Shown here in pieces: positions 32,441 through 40,459 of a stretch of 43,923 nucleotides of DNA (positions are counted from its first letter, which is position 1; each line of letters begins with the position of its first letter). Source of the DNA: an uncultured Hungatella sp. (GTDB lineage Bacteria; Bacillota; Clostridia; Lachnospirales; Lachnospiraceae); NCBI GenBank assembly GCA_910588505.1, contig CAJUPQ010000025.1:1-43923 (forward strand), given 5' to 3'. Position numbers and translations under genes: made by a program. The notes under the pieces are model-generated. The model worked only from the letters and a program-made list of their open reading frames with translations. It was not told the DNA's origin and ran no database searches.

Positions 32441-34240
32441 CTATCCTCTTAAAATGGCTGCCCGCTCAAGCAGCCGCTCAATCCCCTCATATCGCCTTTT
32501 TGCTATAAAACCTCTGTCCCACAGATATTCCAAGGCTTCTTTTCTGTCATAAATGACTGTGCCCACAGCAAAAATATGAACTAGCAGGTCATCGAAATCT
32601 TTATACGCGGCCGCCTTTTTCACAATTGCCCCGGAGACGGTTTCTTCACCATATCTCATATGAAGAAGCTTATACTTTTCACTGAATCCGGCCACATAGC
32701 TTTCCAGCAAAAAAACATTCCATGGAAATCCTCCATAGGGAAAAGAGCCAAATTGATGGATCTCTCCAAGTGAGATGTAATCTCCTGTACAAAAACGGTC
32801 AATAGCCATATCTGTTTTCTTTACATCAAAGGCAGCATATCTTTTTGAAACAAATTCCATCCGGTTGATACGGAATGCATTTTCGTATATATTATCAAAA
32901 TAAATACCTGTGCCCAATTCAGACTTTAATATTTTTAGTTCCTGCAGAGTAAACTTTTCTCTCAACTTTATATAATCCAAAAAGATATCTTTTGTAGTTA
33001 AGTTCTTTCCATAGGCGCTGATAATCTTTCCATTAAATGTAAACCTATCCTTTAATTTATATCCTAAAACATTCCTCAATCCGGCATCGCTCAGATTAAA
33101 ATATCGTTCTCTTATAGAGGGGTATTGGCCCTTTATCAATTCTATTAATTCGTCCCCGCCCATAAACCCTCTCTCATCAAGCGATAGCTGGATAAGACGC
33201 GCGATATCATCCAATTCCTGTTGTGACATATCTACAATATCAGCATGAAAATATTCGCCCCTTTTATTCCATATAAATTCAGCGCTATTGCTCCCAGTCA
33301 GTATTTTGAGGATCTTATCTTCTGGTAAATATGATAGATCTTTATATATCTTTTCTATACCTACAGGTATATTACTTGCAATTAAATACGCTTCTACTTC
33401 TTTGGCAGGATTTATCTCCACATTACCTTTGGCAACCAGGCACTCACGTTTCATAATATAATTTCCCTGGTTTATATAACCTAAACATAGCTTCAGCATA
33501 TCAGGATTATTAATATGTCTCTCCTGGAGCTTTAAACTATATAATTTATATAAAGCAGTGTAATAAATTACCTTTTTCCCTTTTTTGAAACATTTTGATA
33601 TATACTCAAATAGTTCCTTCTGTAGGCTTTCTGTGATCATCACTTCTGGTAAATAGACAAAGTCCTCAAATTGTATCGTAATGCTGCGAATGCGGTCCCG
33701 TACGATTTCATCTGGATCCTCTAACTGGTCAGCATATCGCTGTGCCCAAAATTTCCGAAATCTTTTCATTTCCAGCTTCGATTCTATACGAAATCCCTTG
33801 GGATAATTTTGACGAAGAATCTCTCTATAATATTCCAGGAGACTATTACCTCTTTCTATTTTCTGTTTTTGTTCTGTCCCCGCATTATCCTCCAATCGTA
33901 GTATAGGATTTCCATCTTTTGCTTCTTTTACTATCTTCTCAAATTCATCCCTATTGTTTCTATACAAATCCGCCATTTCCACAAATAATTTAGATGCATT
34001 ATGCAAACCGATTTTTTTATGACATAGCAATCCATTCATAATTGTAAACTGCATGCTAATCCCGTTTTCATTTCTGAAAATGTCATCAATGATTATGCCT
34101 TTGTTAACAGCCCGCCTTCTAAGCGTTTGGGATACAGAAACAATGGCCTCTCTTCGGGACATATTCCCTAAATTGTAATTGTGACACGCATCAATCAATA
34201 ATGCAGTTTCATACTTATCCCATGGAATATGAATAGCCAT
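32441..34240 (-). CDS. Unknown 599-residue protein opening the BREX-like operon, probable DNA-binding N-terminus
   Basis: I do not recognise a named family for the whole protein. The first 100 residues (IPWDKYETALLIDACHNY, LRRRAVNKGIIIDDIFRN, GISMQFTIMNGL) form a helical module I have seen at the N-terminus of varied defence and phage proteins in Firmicutes and believe to be DNA-binding. Residues 125-600 are helical with several winged-helix-like segments and no visible nuclease or ATPase motif. ATG at 34,240 has CAGGGGGAAA. The gene is 13 bases upstream of brxP and is the first of the operon, so it may be a regulator, a DNA-recognition subunit or an anti-phage specificity factor. Confidence 0.7.
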   Translation of the reverse strand: MAIHIPWDKYETALLIDACHNYNLGNMSRREAIVSVSQTLRRRAVNKGIIIDDIFRNENGISMQFTIMNGLLCHKKIGLHNASKLFVEMADLYRNNRDEFEKIVKEAKDGNPILRLEDNAGTEQKQKIERGNSLLEYYREILRQNYPKGFRIESKLEMKRFRKFWAQRYADQLEDPDEIVRDRIRSITIQFEDFVYLPEVMITESLQKELFEYISKCFKKGKKVIYYTALYKLYSLKLQERHINNPDMLKLCLGYINQGNYIMKRECLVAKGNVEINPAKEVEAYLIASNIPVGIEKIYKDLSYLPEDKILKILTGSNSAEFIWNKRGEYFHADIVDMSQQELDDIARLIQLSLDERGFMGGDELIELIKGQYPSIRERYFNLSDAGLRNVLGYKLKDRFTFNGKIISAYGKNLTTKDIFLDYIKLREKFTLQELKILKSELGTGIYFDNIYENAFRINRMEFVSKRYAAFDVKKTDMAIDRFCTGDYISLGEIHQFGSFPYGGFPWNVFLLESYVAGFSEKYKLLHMRYGEETVSGAIVKKAAAYKDFDDLLVHIFAVGTVIYDRKEALEYLWDRGFIAKRRYEGIERLLERAAILRG

Positions 34241-34301
34241 TTGTTTCCCCCTGTTTTATCTTATCACGCATCTCTTAATCCCCTATTATCCTATCATAAA
34301 C

Positions 34302-34317
34302 ATTGATAAAAATCAAT
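34302..34317. promoter_or_regulatory. AT-rich perfect palindrome between Septu and BREX operons, possible operator
   Basis: ATTGAT-AAAA-ATCAAT is a perfect 16-base inverted repeat directly after the stop of the ptuB-like gene and about 60 bases upstream of the 599-residue gene. A possible -10 box GATAAT lies downstream on the minus strand. It contains too little GC for a terminator, so a repressor-binding site is the better guess. Confidence 0.35.
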
Positions 34318-35052
34318 TTAGTTCGCTTCCTTTGCTAAATTGCACCAACTCACTCCACCACCCCAATTCTCCCTCAAACAATACACAATCATAGAACAAA
34401 ACTCCGTATACTCCCCGCCCTCCATACTCTCATAATCCCCAATAACAGCCTCCACATACTCCCTATCCCCCAGCAGATCCTCATCCTCAAACTCCACTTC
34501 CATCATGGCGTCAAACGCCGCTTTCCGCTGTTCCTGCAAAACATAAGAATTCAAATTCAGATGTCTCGCCATCTCCTGGCCCGCGGGATCTTTCACAAAC
34601 AATCTCCCGTCCAGCCCAAAGCCAAACACTCCCCCGATTCTGGGGTCAGACGGGGAAATGCAGGATCGAAAGCTAAACCAGTTATCCTTCTTATGATTGC
34701 AGTGGTCCGCGCTCTCCCCGATCTCCCCTTTGCAGGACGCAAATAAATTGGCGTAGTCCATCTGGGCGTCTATGCATCGTTTGCGCTCCTTTGGGGACAG
34801 GACACGGCTATCGGGATGCCGCGGCATAAAGTGTTCAATATCGCAGTCTGTCAGATACTGCTGTTTTCCAATCCGTTTTTCACAATAACAGCAAATATAC
34901 CCCTGTTCCTCCACAAGGCTCTTTTTTAAAAGCAAATATTCATTCGTCCCGTTTAAGTCCTCATACTCCGCGTCCCGCCCGTTGGAAAATTTAAAATCCT
35001 TTTTCCACTTTATAAAATGACCCGGCTCAGGACTTTTCTTTATCTGCCGCAT
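34318..35052 (-). CDS. ptuB: PtuB-like HNH endonuclease (Septu)
   Basis: 244 residues. A TIGR02646/PtuB-type HNH domain: zinc Cys in GYICCYCEKR (51-60), catalytic His74 in CDIEHFMPRH, Asn102 in YANLFASCKGE, and a final CNHKK. It overlaps the upstream ATPase gene by 26 bases, the usual pairing in Septu systems, where PtuA and PtuB form a complex and PtuB cuts DNA on infection. The C-terminal 90 residues are helical. The same ATPase-then-HNH pattern recurs at the far end of the island (17.6-19.4 kb). Confidence 0.82.
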   Translation of the reverse strand: MRQIKKSPEPGHFIKWKKDFKFSNGRDAEYEDLNGTNEYLLLKKSLVEEQGYICCYCEKRIGKQQYLTDCDIEHFMPRHPDSRVLSPKERKRCIDAQMDYANLFASCKGEIGESADHCNHKKDNWFSFRSCISPSDPRIGGVFGFGLDGRLFVKDPAGQEMARHLNLNSYVLQEQRKAAFDAMMEVEFEDEDLLGDREYVEAVIGDYESMEGGEYTEFCSMIVYCLRENWGGGVSWCNLAKEAN

Positions 35053-36334
35053 TGGCTCTTCTTCCCTTCCTGATCAAGATCCGCCCCCGCGCGGTATCCG
35101 GATTTCTGCCATTGGTCAGATCATCGATCTGTCCGATACACGTCTCTGCTCCAAGAAAGTCTTTGTCCTCAATACACTGATACATCTGCCTGACTCTGTC
35201 CTTTATATCGCGGTTCACGGAATCTGTCTTAAACGCGTCCTCCAACAGGGAATTGGAGTCCAGGCCAAAATAGCTTCCGGAACCGTCGCAGCCGATCTCA
35301 TCCTCTGTCCTGTACAGAGAAAAGATCTGAAAGTCCTGACCGCATTCCCCAATTACCTGGGGAGAATGGGTGGTAATGATAAACTGCACATTGGGAAACG
35401 TGTCTTTCAAAACCCTTATGACTTTCCGCTGCCATGAAGTGTGCATGTGCAGTTCGATCTCATCGATCAGGGCCACCCCCGCTCCTTTCAGGGGATCGTC
35501 CAAACCAGGATTGGCGATGGCCAGCCGCCTGGCCAGATCTCCGAACAGCGCAAGGGTACACTTTTCTCCGTCTGACAACTGCAGAATATCCAATACCTCC
35601 TGATCCCGGTACACTTTCATGGAGTAAGGCTTTGCCGTAATATGGACGTCCCTGTACCCGTCCAGCATCACAAGCATTGCCTTTTTTACAGCCTTTAAGG
35701 GGATATCCTCATACGCGGGATCCAGCTTTTGCTGCTGTGTCTCATACAGCTCCTGTTCTAAAAACCACTCAAACAATTTTGAAAACGCGATCTGGTTCTC
35801 AATGGCTTTCTCAAACGCGGCAAATTGACCGTAATCCTCGGTCTTGCGTATCCGCAGGGGAGTTTTGATCACAAGCCTGTTTACCCCGTAATTTATGAAA
35901 ATGGGAATATTGCTCTCCTGGCTCCGGTCAATAAAGTTGTTCTCGTCATCCGTCTCGTCTTCCGGCAGATACCGCTCCCGGTAATGAGCCACTAACCGCT
36001 CCAGATCTTTTGAGAGAATGATCGGGTTCCTTTTTCTGTACACAGCCCGGGAATAGCAGTAGGTCCCTTTCTCCTGTCCAAATCTAAACTCCGCCTTTAT
36101 GCGGGCTGACGCCTTTCCGATCTTAATATCAGATTCTTCAAATTTGACGGTCTGCTTAAAACGCGTCCGCACCAGCCGGTTGATGATATTGGCGTACAAT
36201 AAACTGACCGAGGCCAGCACCGAGGATTTCCCCACCCCGTTGATCCCAAACAGGACCGCGCTTTTCCCCCTCAGATCCAAATCCAGATCGTGGATTCCAC
36301 GAAAATCTTTTATAGAAAGCTTCTCAATTACCAT
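35027..36334 (-). CDS. ptuA: PtuA-like ATPase (Septu)
   Basis: 435 residues of the RecF/SMC-like AAA class. Walker A GINGVGKSS (30-38) follows the typical IEKLSIKDFRGI start. Later motifs are ILQLSDGEKCTLALFGDLARR (ABC signature), GVALIDEIELHMHTSWQRK (Walker B) and QFIITTHSPQVI (His switch). In Septu this ATPase forms oligomers that hold PtuB and respond to ATP levels. ATG at 36,334 has AGGAG six bases upstream; a GTG six codons earlier is less likely. It is the first large gene of the island and is followed by ptuB with an overlap. Confidence 0.85.
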   Translation of the reverse strand: MVIEKLSIKDFRGIHDLDLDLRGKSAVLFGINGVGKSSVLASVSLLYANIINRLVRTRFKQTVKFEESDIKIGKASARIKAEFRFGQEKGTYCYSRAVYRKRNPIILSKDLERLVAHYRERYLPEDETDDENNFIDRSQESNIPIFINYGVNRLVIKTPLRIRKTEDYGQFAAFEKAIENQIAFSKLFEWFLEQELYETQQQKLDPAYEDIPLKAVKKAMLVMLDGYRDVHITAKPYSMKVYRDQEVLDILQLSDGEKCTLALFGDLARRLAIANPGLDDPLKGAGVALIDEIELHMHTSWQRKVIRVLKDTFPNVQFIITTHSPQVIGECGQDFQIFSLYRTEDEIGCDGSGSYFGLDSNSLLEDAFKTDSVNRDIKDRVRQMYQCIEDKDFLGAETCIGQIDDLTNGRNPDTARGRILIRKGRRANAADKEKS

Positions 36335-36443
36335 AACATTCTCCTGCATCACTCATTGACCGATTTTCCAAAACAATATTTCGTTCCCATCGCCCATACT
36401 CAGGTTGTCCATAATCAATATCAGTCATTCCTATCCAACTCAT
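36324..36443 (-). CDS. Possible 39-residue leader gene overlapping the ptuA start
   Basis: ATG at 36,443 has GAAGGAA directly upstream and opens a 39-codon frame (MSWIGMTDIDYGQPEYGRW and on) that stops at TGA 11 bases inside ptuA in another frame. The region lies between the predicted promoter at 36.46 kb and ptuA. The overlap is of the kind used for translational coupling. It may be a genuine small protein or a remnant. No family is recognised. Confidence 0.3.
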   Translation of the reverse strand: MSWIGMTDIDYGQPEYGRWERNIVLENRSMSDAGECYGN

Positions 36444-36456
36444 TTCCTTCTAAAGC

Positions 36457-36464
36457 ATTGTATC
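36457..36464 (-). promoter_or_regulatory. Extended -10 promoter upstream of the Septu genes
   Basis: Minus-strand TACAAT at 36,462-36,457 is preceded by a TGn extension. A -35 box is poor. It lies about 120 bases upstream of ptuA and just before the 39-codon frame. Confidence 0.4.
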
Positions 36465-36505
36465 ACAAAACATACTAAAATCATATATTTTTTTCATTTC
36501 CCCTC

Positions 36506-36533
36506 TTGACATTTTCCCAAACAGGAGTATAAT
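36506..36533 (+). promoter_or_regulatory. Promoter of the tRNA-Asn gene
   Basis: Consensus TTGACA (36,506-36,511) and consensus TATAAT (36,528-36,533) with a 16-base spacer, ending 15 bases before the tRNA 5' end. Perfect hexamers are typical of stable RNA promoters. Confidence 0.8.
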
Positions 36534-36548
36534 TTTTACCAGAAACAT

Positions 36549-36621
36549 TCCTTGATAGCTCAGTCGGTAGAGCATGCGGCTGTTAACCGCAGTGTCGTTG
36601 GTTCGAGTCCAACTCAGGGAG
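36549..36621 (+). tRNA. tRNA-Asn (anticodon GTT)
   Basis: A complete cloverleaf is visible. The acceptor stem TCCTTGA pairs with TCAGGGA (one G-T pair). The D stem is GCTC/GAGC, and the anticodon stem TGCGG/CCGCA encloses the loop CTGTTAA with anticodon GTT. The T arm is GTTGG-TTCGAGT-CCAAC, and G is the discriminator base. CCA is not encoded. A run of seven T follows immediately and may help end transcription. Its 5' side faces the defence island. Confidence 0.95.
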
Positions 36622-36773
36622 TTTTTTTATTGCTGTTCAGGCACAATGCCATGAACCTAAACAATCCCTGGCAAGGCACGGCTCCTGCCGGGCAGCCACA
36701 AGCTTAAATCAACGATATCGTATATCAACAGTAATCTTTTATTTATTAATTTGTCTGAATTTTTCACTTTTTC

Positions 36774-36802
36774 TTGAAAGACCCCTCCAAATATAGTAAA
36801 AT
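36774..36802 (+). promoter_or_regulatory. Promoter of the cooS operon
   Basis: TTGAAA (36,774-36,779) and TAAAAT (36,797-36,802) with a 17-base spacer. The cooS start follows 41 bases later with a strong AAAGGAGG at 36,827-36,834. No palindromic operator is seen near it. Confidence 0.6.
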
Positions 36803-36843
36803 TTACCCAAGAACCACAAACCACACAAAGGAGGTTATACAAC

Positions 36844-38727
36844 ATGAACCAATGCTACAGCTGCACTACCTGCAAAAGCGCGGACAAGCCCCTGGAGGAG
36901 TTCATCGCCTCGCTGCCCATGGAGACTTCCCACCACCGGGTAGAGGGACAGAGTACCAAGTGTGCCTTTGGCCTTCAGGGCGTCTGCTGCCGTCTCTGCG
37001 CGAACGGCCCCTGCCGCGTTACCCCTGAGTCCCCCCGGGGCATCTGCGGCGCAAACGCGGACACCATCGTGGTCAGGAATCTTCTGCGGGCCGTGGCCTC
37101 CGGCTCCGGCTGCTACATCCATGTGGTGGAGAACACGGCTCTCAATGTAAAGAACACCGCGAAGGCCAAAGGCGAGATCAAGGGCGTTAACACCTTAAAC
37201 CGTCTGGCTGACCTTTTCGGGATCCACAAGGAGGACATCCATGAGCGGGCCGAGGCCGTGGCCTCTGCCGTTCTGAAAGATCTGTACCTTCCCGAGTACG
37301 AGAAGATGGCCCTGACCGAAAAGCTGGCCTACAAGCCCCGGTACGACAAGTGGCAGGAGCTTGGCCTTCTCCCCGGCGGCGCCAAGTCCGAAGTGTTCCA
37401 CGGCGTGGTCAAATGTTCCACCAATCTGAACTCCGACCCGGTGAACATGCTTCTTGACTGCCTAAAGCTTGGGATCTCCACCGGTATCTACGGGCTGGTG
37501 CTGACCAATCTTCTAAATGACGTGGTCCTTGGGGAACCCGAGATCCGTTTTGCTCCTGTCGGTCTTCGGGTCATTGACCCGGACTACATCAATATCATGA
37601 TCACCGGCCACCAGCACTCCATGTTCACCTTCCTCCAGAACCGCTTAACAGACGAGGACGTGAAAGAGAAGGCCAGGAAAGCCGGCGCCAAGGGATTTAA
37701 ACTGGTGGGCTGTACCTGCGTGGGACAGGATCTGCAGCTTCGGGGCGCCCACTACACCGAGATCTTTGACGGCCACGCGGGGAACAACTACACCAGCGAG
37801 GCCATTCTCGCCACAGGAGGCATTGACGCCGTGATCTCTGAGTTTAACTGCACTCTTCCGGGCATTGAGCCTATCTGCGATCAGTTAAAGATCAAGCAGA
37901 TCTGCATTGACAATGTGGCCAAGAAAGCCAATGCCCAGCTGAAAGAATTTAACTTTGAGAACCGCCCCGCTGTCACTGAGGAGATCATCGATCAGGTTTT
38001 GGAGGCCTACAAAGCCCGCCGGGGAACGGTTTCCATGAAGCTCTTAAAGGATCACGGCAACGACGGGACTCTAACAGGAGTCAGCGAAACCTCCTTAAAA
38101 GAGTTTTTAGGCGGAACATGGCAGCCCCTCATTGACCTGATCGTATCCGGGGACATCAAGGGCGTGGCCGGGGTGGTGGGCTGCTCCAATTTAACCGCCG
38201 GCGGACACGATGTTCTCACGGTGGACCTGGTAAAAGAACTGATCGCAAGGGACATTATCGTCCTCACAGCCGGATGCTCCTCAGGCGGCATTGAAAACTG
38301 CGGCCTTATGACAAAGGAAGCCGCCCGCCTTGCAGGGCCCAAACTTCGGGCTGTGTGCGAGAAGCTGGGGATCCCGCCTGTGCTCAACTTCGGCCCCTGC
38401 CTTGCCATCGGCCGGCTGGAGATCGTGGCCACGGAGCTGGCCGAAGCCCTTCATGTGGATCTGCCACAGCTTCCCCTGGTGCTCTCCGCCGCCCAGTGGC
38501 TGGAGGAACAGGCACTGGCTGACGGTTGCTACGGTCTGGCCCTGGGACTGCCCCTCCACTTAGGCCTGCCTCCCTTTATCACCGGAAGCAAGGTAGCTGT
38601 ACAGGTTCTCACCGAGGACATGAAAAAGCTCACCGGCGGCCAGGTGATCATCAACAGCGACGCCAAAGCGTCCGCGGACATTCTGGAACAGATCATTTTG
38701 GAAAAACGTCAGGGACTTCACATATAG
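36844..38727 (+). CDS. cooS: Anaerobic carbon monoxide dehydrogenase, catalytic Ni-Fe-S subunit
   Basis: 627 residues, the usual CooS length. It oxidises CO to CO2 reversibly at a Ni-4Fe-5S/4S C-cluster. Cys40 and Cys48 fit the D-cluster; Cys49, 52, 57 and 68 (CCRLCANGPC and GICGA) fit the B-cluster. Probable C-cluster ligands are His in MITGHQHSM (256/258), Cys292 in VGCTCVGQD, Cys336 in FNCTLP, Cys447 in VVGCSN, Cys478 in TAGCSSGG and Cys519 in FGPCLAIGR. All expected ligands are present, but surrounding sequence is divergent from the best-known CODH-II. No acetyl-CoA synthase or CooC maturation gene lies beside it. It heads an operon with a ferredoxin and a flavoprotein. Confidence 0.93.
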   Translation: MNQCYSCTTCKSADKPLEEFIASLPMETSHHRVEGQSTKCAFGLQGVCCRLCANGPCRVTPESPRGICGANADTIVVRNLLRAVASGSGCYIHVVENTALNVKNTAKAKGEIKGVNTLNRLADLFGIHKEDIHERAEAVASAVLKDLYLPEYEKMALTEKLAYKPRYDKWQELGLLPGGAKSEVFHGVVKCSTNLNSDPVNMLLDCLKLGISTGIYGLVLTNLLNDVVLGEPEIRFAPVGLRVIDPDYINIMITGHQHSMFTFLQNRLTDEDVKEKARKAGAKGFKLVGCTCVGQDLQLRGAHYTEIFDGHAGNNYTSEAILATGGIDAVISEFNCTLPGIEPICDQLKIKQICIDNVAKKANAQLKEFNFENRPAVTEEIIDQVLEAYKARRGTVSMKLLKDHGNDGTLTGVSETSLKEFLGGTWQPLIDLIVSGDIKGVAGVVGCSNLTAGGHDVLTVDLVKELIARDIIVLTAGCSSGGIENCGLMTKEAARLAGPKLRAVCEKLGIPPVLNFGPCLAIGRLEIVATELAEALHVDLPQLPLVLSAAQWLEEQALADGCYGLALGLPLHLGLPPFITGSKVAVQVLTEDMKKLTGGQVIINSDAKASADILEQIILEKRQGLHI

Positions 38728-38742
38728 AAAGGGGTGGTGAAC

Positions 38743-39189
38743 GTGAAACGCATCATAGTGGAATACGAAAAATGCGATGGCTGTAAGAACTGCTCCGCCG
38801 CCTGTATGCAGGCTCACCGAAAGACCCAGGGGACTATCTACGACCTGGACTTAACGGACCCTGAAAATGAATCCCGCAATTTTATTTTAAAGGATGCCAA
38901 AGGCCAGTACAAGCCTCTGTTCTGCCGCCACTGCGACGACCCGGAGTGCGTCAAATCCTGCATGAGCGGCGCTCTCTTTAAGGATCCGGACAGCGGCCAT
39001 GTGTTTTATGACGAGAACCGGTGCGGTTCCTGCTTTATGTGCGTCATGAACTGTCCCTTCGGCGTGTTAAAGCCTGACACTGTGACAAAAACCAAGGTCA
39101 TCAAATGCGATTTCTGCGTAAACGCAGGCGGTGAACCTTCCTGTGTGGCCTCCTGTCCCAAGAAGGCCATCCATGTCGAGGAGGTGTAG
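38743..39189 (+). CDS. cooF: CooF-like polyferredoxin, CODH electron acceptor
   Basis: 148 residues with four Cys-rich cluster motifs: CDGCKNCSAAC near the start, CRHCDDPECVKSC, CGSCFMCVMNCP and CDFCVNAGGEPSCVASCP. This four-cluster arrangement is that of CooF/HycB-like electron-transfer subunits, which take electrons from CooS. The GTG at 38,743 is preferred because AAAGGGG ends eight bases earlier; a GTG at 38,734 would overlap that ribosome site. It is 15 bases after cooS and two bases before the flavoprotein gene. Confidence 0.88.
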   Translation: MKRIIVEYEKCDGCKNCSAACMQAHRKTQGTIYDLDLTDPENESRNFILKDAKGQYKPLFCRHCDDPECVKSCMSGALFKDPDSGHVFYDENRCGSCFMCVMNCPFGVLKPDTVTKTKVIKCDFCVNAGGEPSCVASCPKKAIHVEEV

Positions 39190-39191
39190 CC

Positions 39192-40415
39192 ATGAATTAT
39201 GTGATAATCGGAGCCGGAGTGGCCGGGATCGAAGCCGCGAAGAGCATCAGAGGGCAGGACTCATTCGGAGAGATCGTGATGATCTCCGCGGATCTTCATG
39301 TACACTCCCGCTGTATGCTTCACAAATTTATTTCCGGAGAGCGGGACGAGATGGGCCTTGACTTTACGGAGAAGGATTTCTTTGACAAATACCGGGTTCA
39401 CTGGAAAAAGGGCGTCCGGGTCATAAGAATTGATCCGGATAAAAAAGAAGTCTTTTTAGAGGACGGCCAGGCGGTTTCCTATGACAAGCTGCTTTTGGCA
39501 GGCGGGGCTGACAGCTTTATCCCGCCTGTGGGAGAACTTCGGAAAGCTTCCAATGTGTTTGGCCTCAGAAATCTTTCTGACGCCCAGGCCATTGTAAAAG
39601 AAGCCGAAACCGCCCAAAATGTCCTGGTCATCGGCTCCGGCCTGGTGGGCCTGGACGCTGCCTACGGCCTTTTGGAGCTTGGAAAAAAGCTTACGGTGGT
39701 GGAGATGGCAGACCGCATCCTGCCAGTGCAGCTGGACGCCCGGGCCGCCAGAGCGTATCAGGACCGGTTCGAAAACGCCGGGGTTCGGTTCGTCCTGGAG
39801 AGAAAAGCCTCCCAGGCTGTGTGCGAGCCTGACGGCAGGATCCACAAGGTGATCCTGGACAACGGGGAGGAGATCCCCTGCGACCTGATCATCGTGGCCG
39901 CCGGAGTCCGCTCCTCCTTAGGCTGTCTGGAAGGCAGCGGCATTGCCTGTGAGCGAGGCGTCACGGTGGATCCCTCCATGAAAACTTCCCGCAAAGACGT
40001 ATTTGCTGCCGGTGATATCACCGCCCTGTCCGGCATCTGGCCAAACGCCGCAGACCAGGGGCGGGTGGCCGGAAAAAGCATGTGCGGGCTGACCGCTGAA
40101 TATACGGACACCTATGCCATGAAAAACACCATGAACTTCTTCGGCCTGGTGACCCTGTGCGTGGGGCGTATTCGGGAGGAGGAAGGCGACCAGGTCCTGG
40201 TGAGAGAGGATATGCGCCAGTACAAAAAGATCCTTCTAAAGAACGGAAAGGTGGAAGGAATCCTTTTCCAGGGCGATATCGCAGGCGGTGGGATCTGGCA
40301 GTATCTGATCAAAAATAAGATCGATGTCAGCGGGATTGACAAAGATGTTTTTGATATTAATTATGGAGACTTCTATCATGTTGGAGATAGAGGGAAGTAT
40401 GAGTGGGTGGTTTAG
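39192..40415 (+). CDS. FAD/NAD(P)-dependent oxidoreductase of the CODH cluster
   Basis: 407 residues of the two-dinucleotide-binding-domain class (NADH:rubredoxin or nitrite reductase-like). FAD motif YVIIGAGVAGIEAAKSIR is at the N-terminus. The NAD motif is VLVIGSGLVGLDAAYGLLELG, and the second FAD motif is DVFAAGDIT. It probably passes CO-derived electrons from the CooF-like protein to NAD(P) or to a peroxide/oxygen-reducing partner. The cooS-cooF-flavoprotein order is a known arrangement in anaerobic Firmicutes. The gene ends the operon. A repeat (copy C) follows. Confidence 0.87.
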   Translation: MNYVIIGAGVAGIEAAKSIRGQDSFGEIVMISADLHVHSRCMLHKFISGERDEMGLDFTEKDFFDKYRVHWKKGVRVIRIDPDKKEVFLEDGQAVSYDKLLLAGGADSFIPPVGELRKASNVFGLRNLSDAQAIVKEAETAQNVLVIGSGLVGLDAAYGLLELGKKLTVVEMADRILPVQLDARAARAYQDRFENAGVRFVLERKASQAVCEPDGRIHKVILDNGEEIPCDLIIVAAGVRSSLGCLEGSGIACERGVTVDPSMKTSRKDVFAAGDITALSGIWPNAADQGRVAGKSMCGLTAEYTDTYAMKNTMNFFGLVTLCVGRIREEEGDQVLVREDMRQYKKILLKNGKVEGILFQGDIAGGGIWQYLIKNKIDVSGIDKDVFDINYGDFYHVGDRGKYEWVV

Positions 40416-40459
40416 GGATTTAAGAAGGATTTCTTGCGCGAAGTGGAAAAATTATTAAA

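Noticed and set aside
36549..36621. tRNA-Asn 3' end as the attachment site of the island
   Set aside because: The island lies on the 5' side of the tRNA, and no integrase or second copy of the 3' end was seen.
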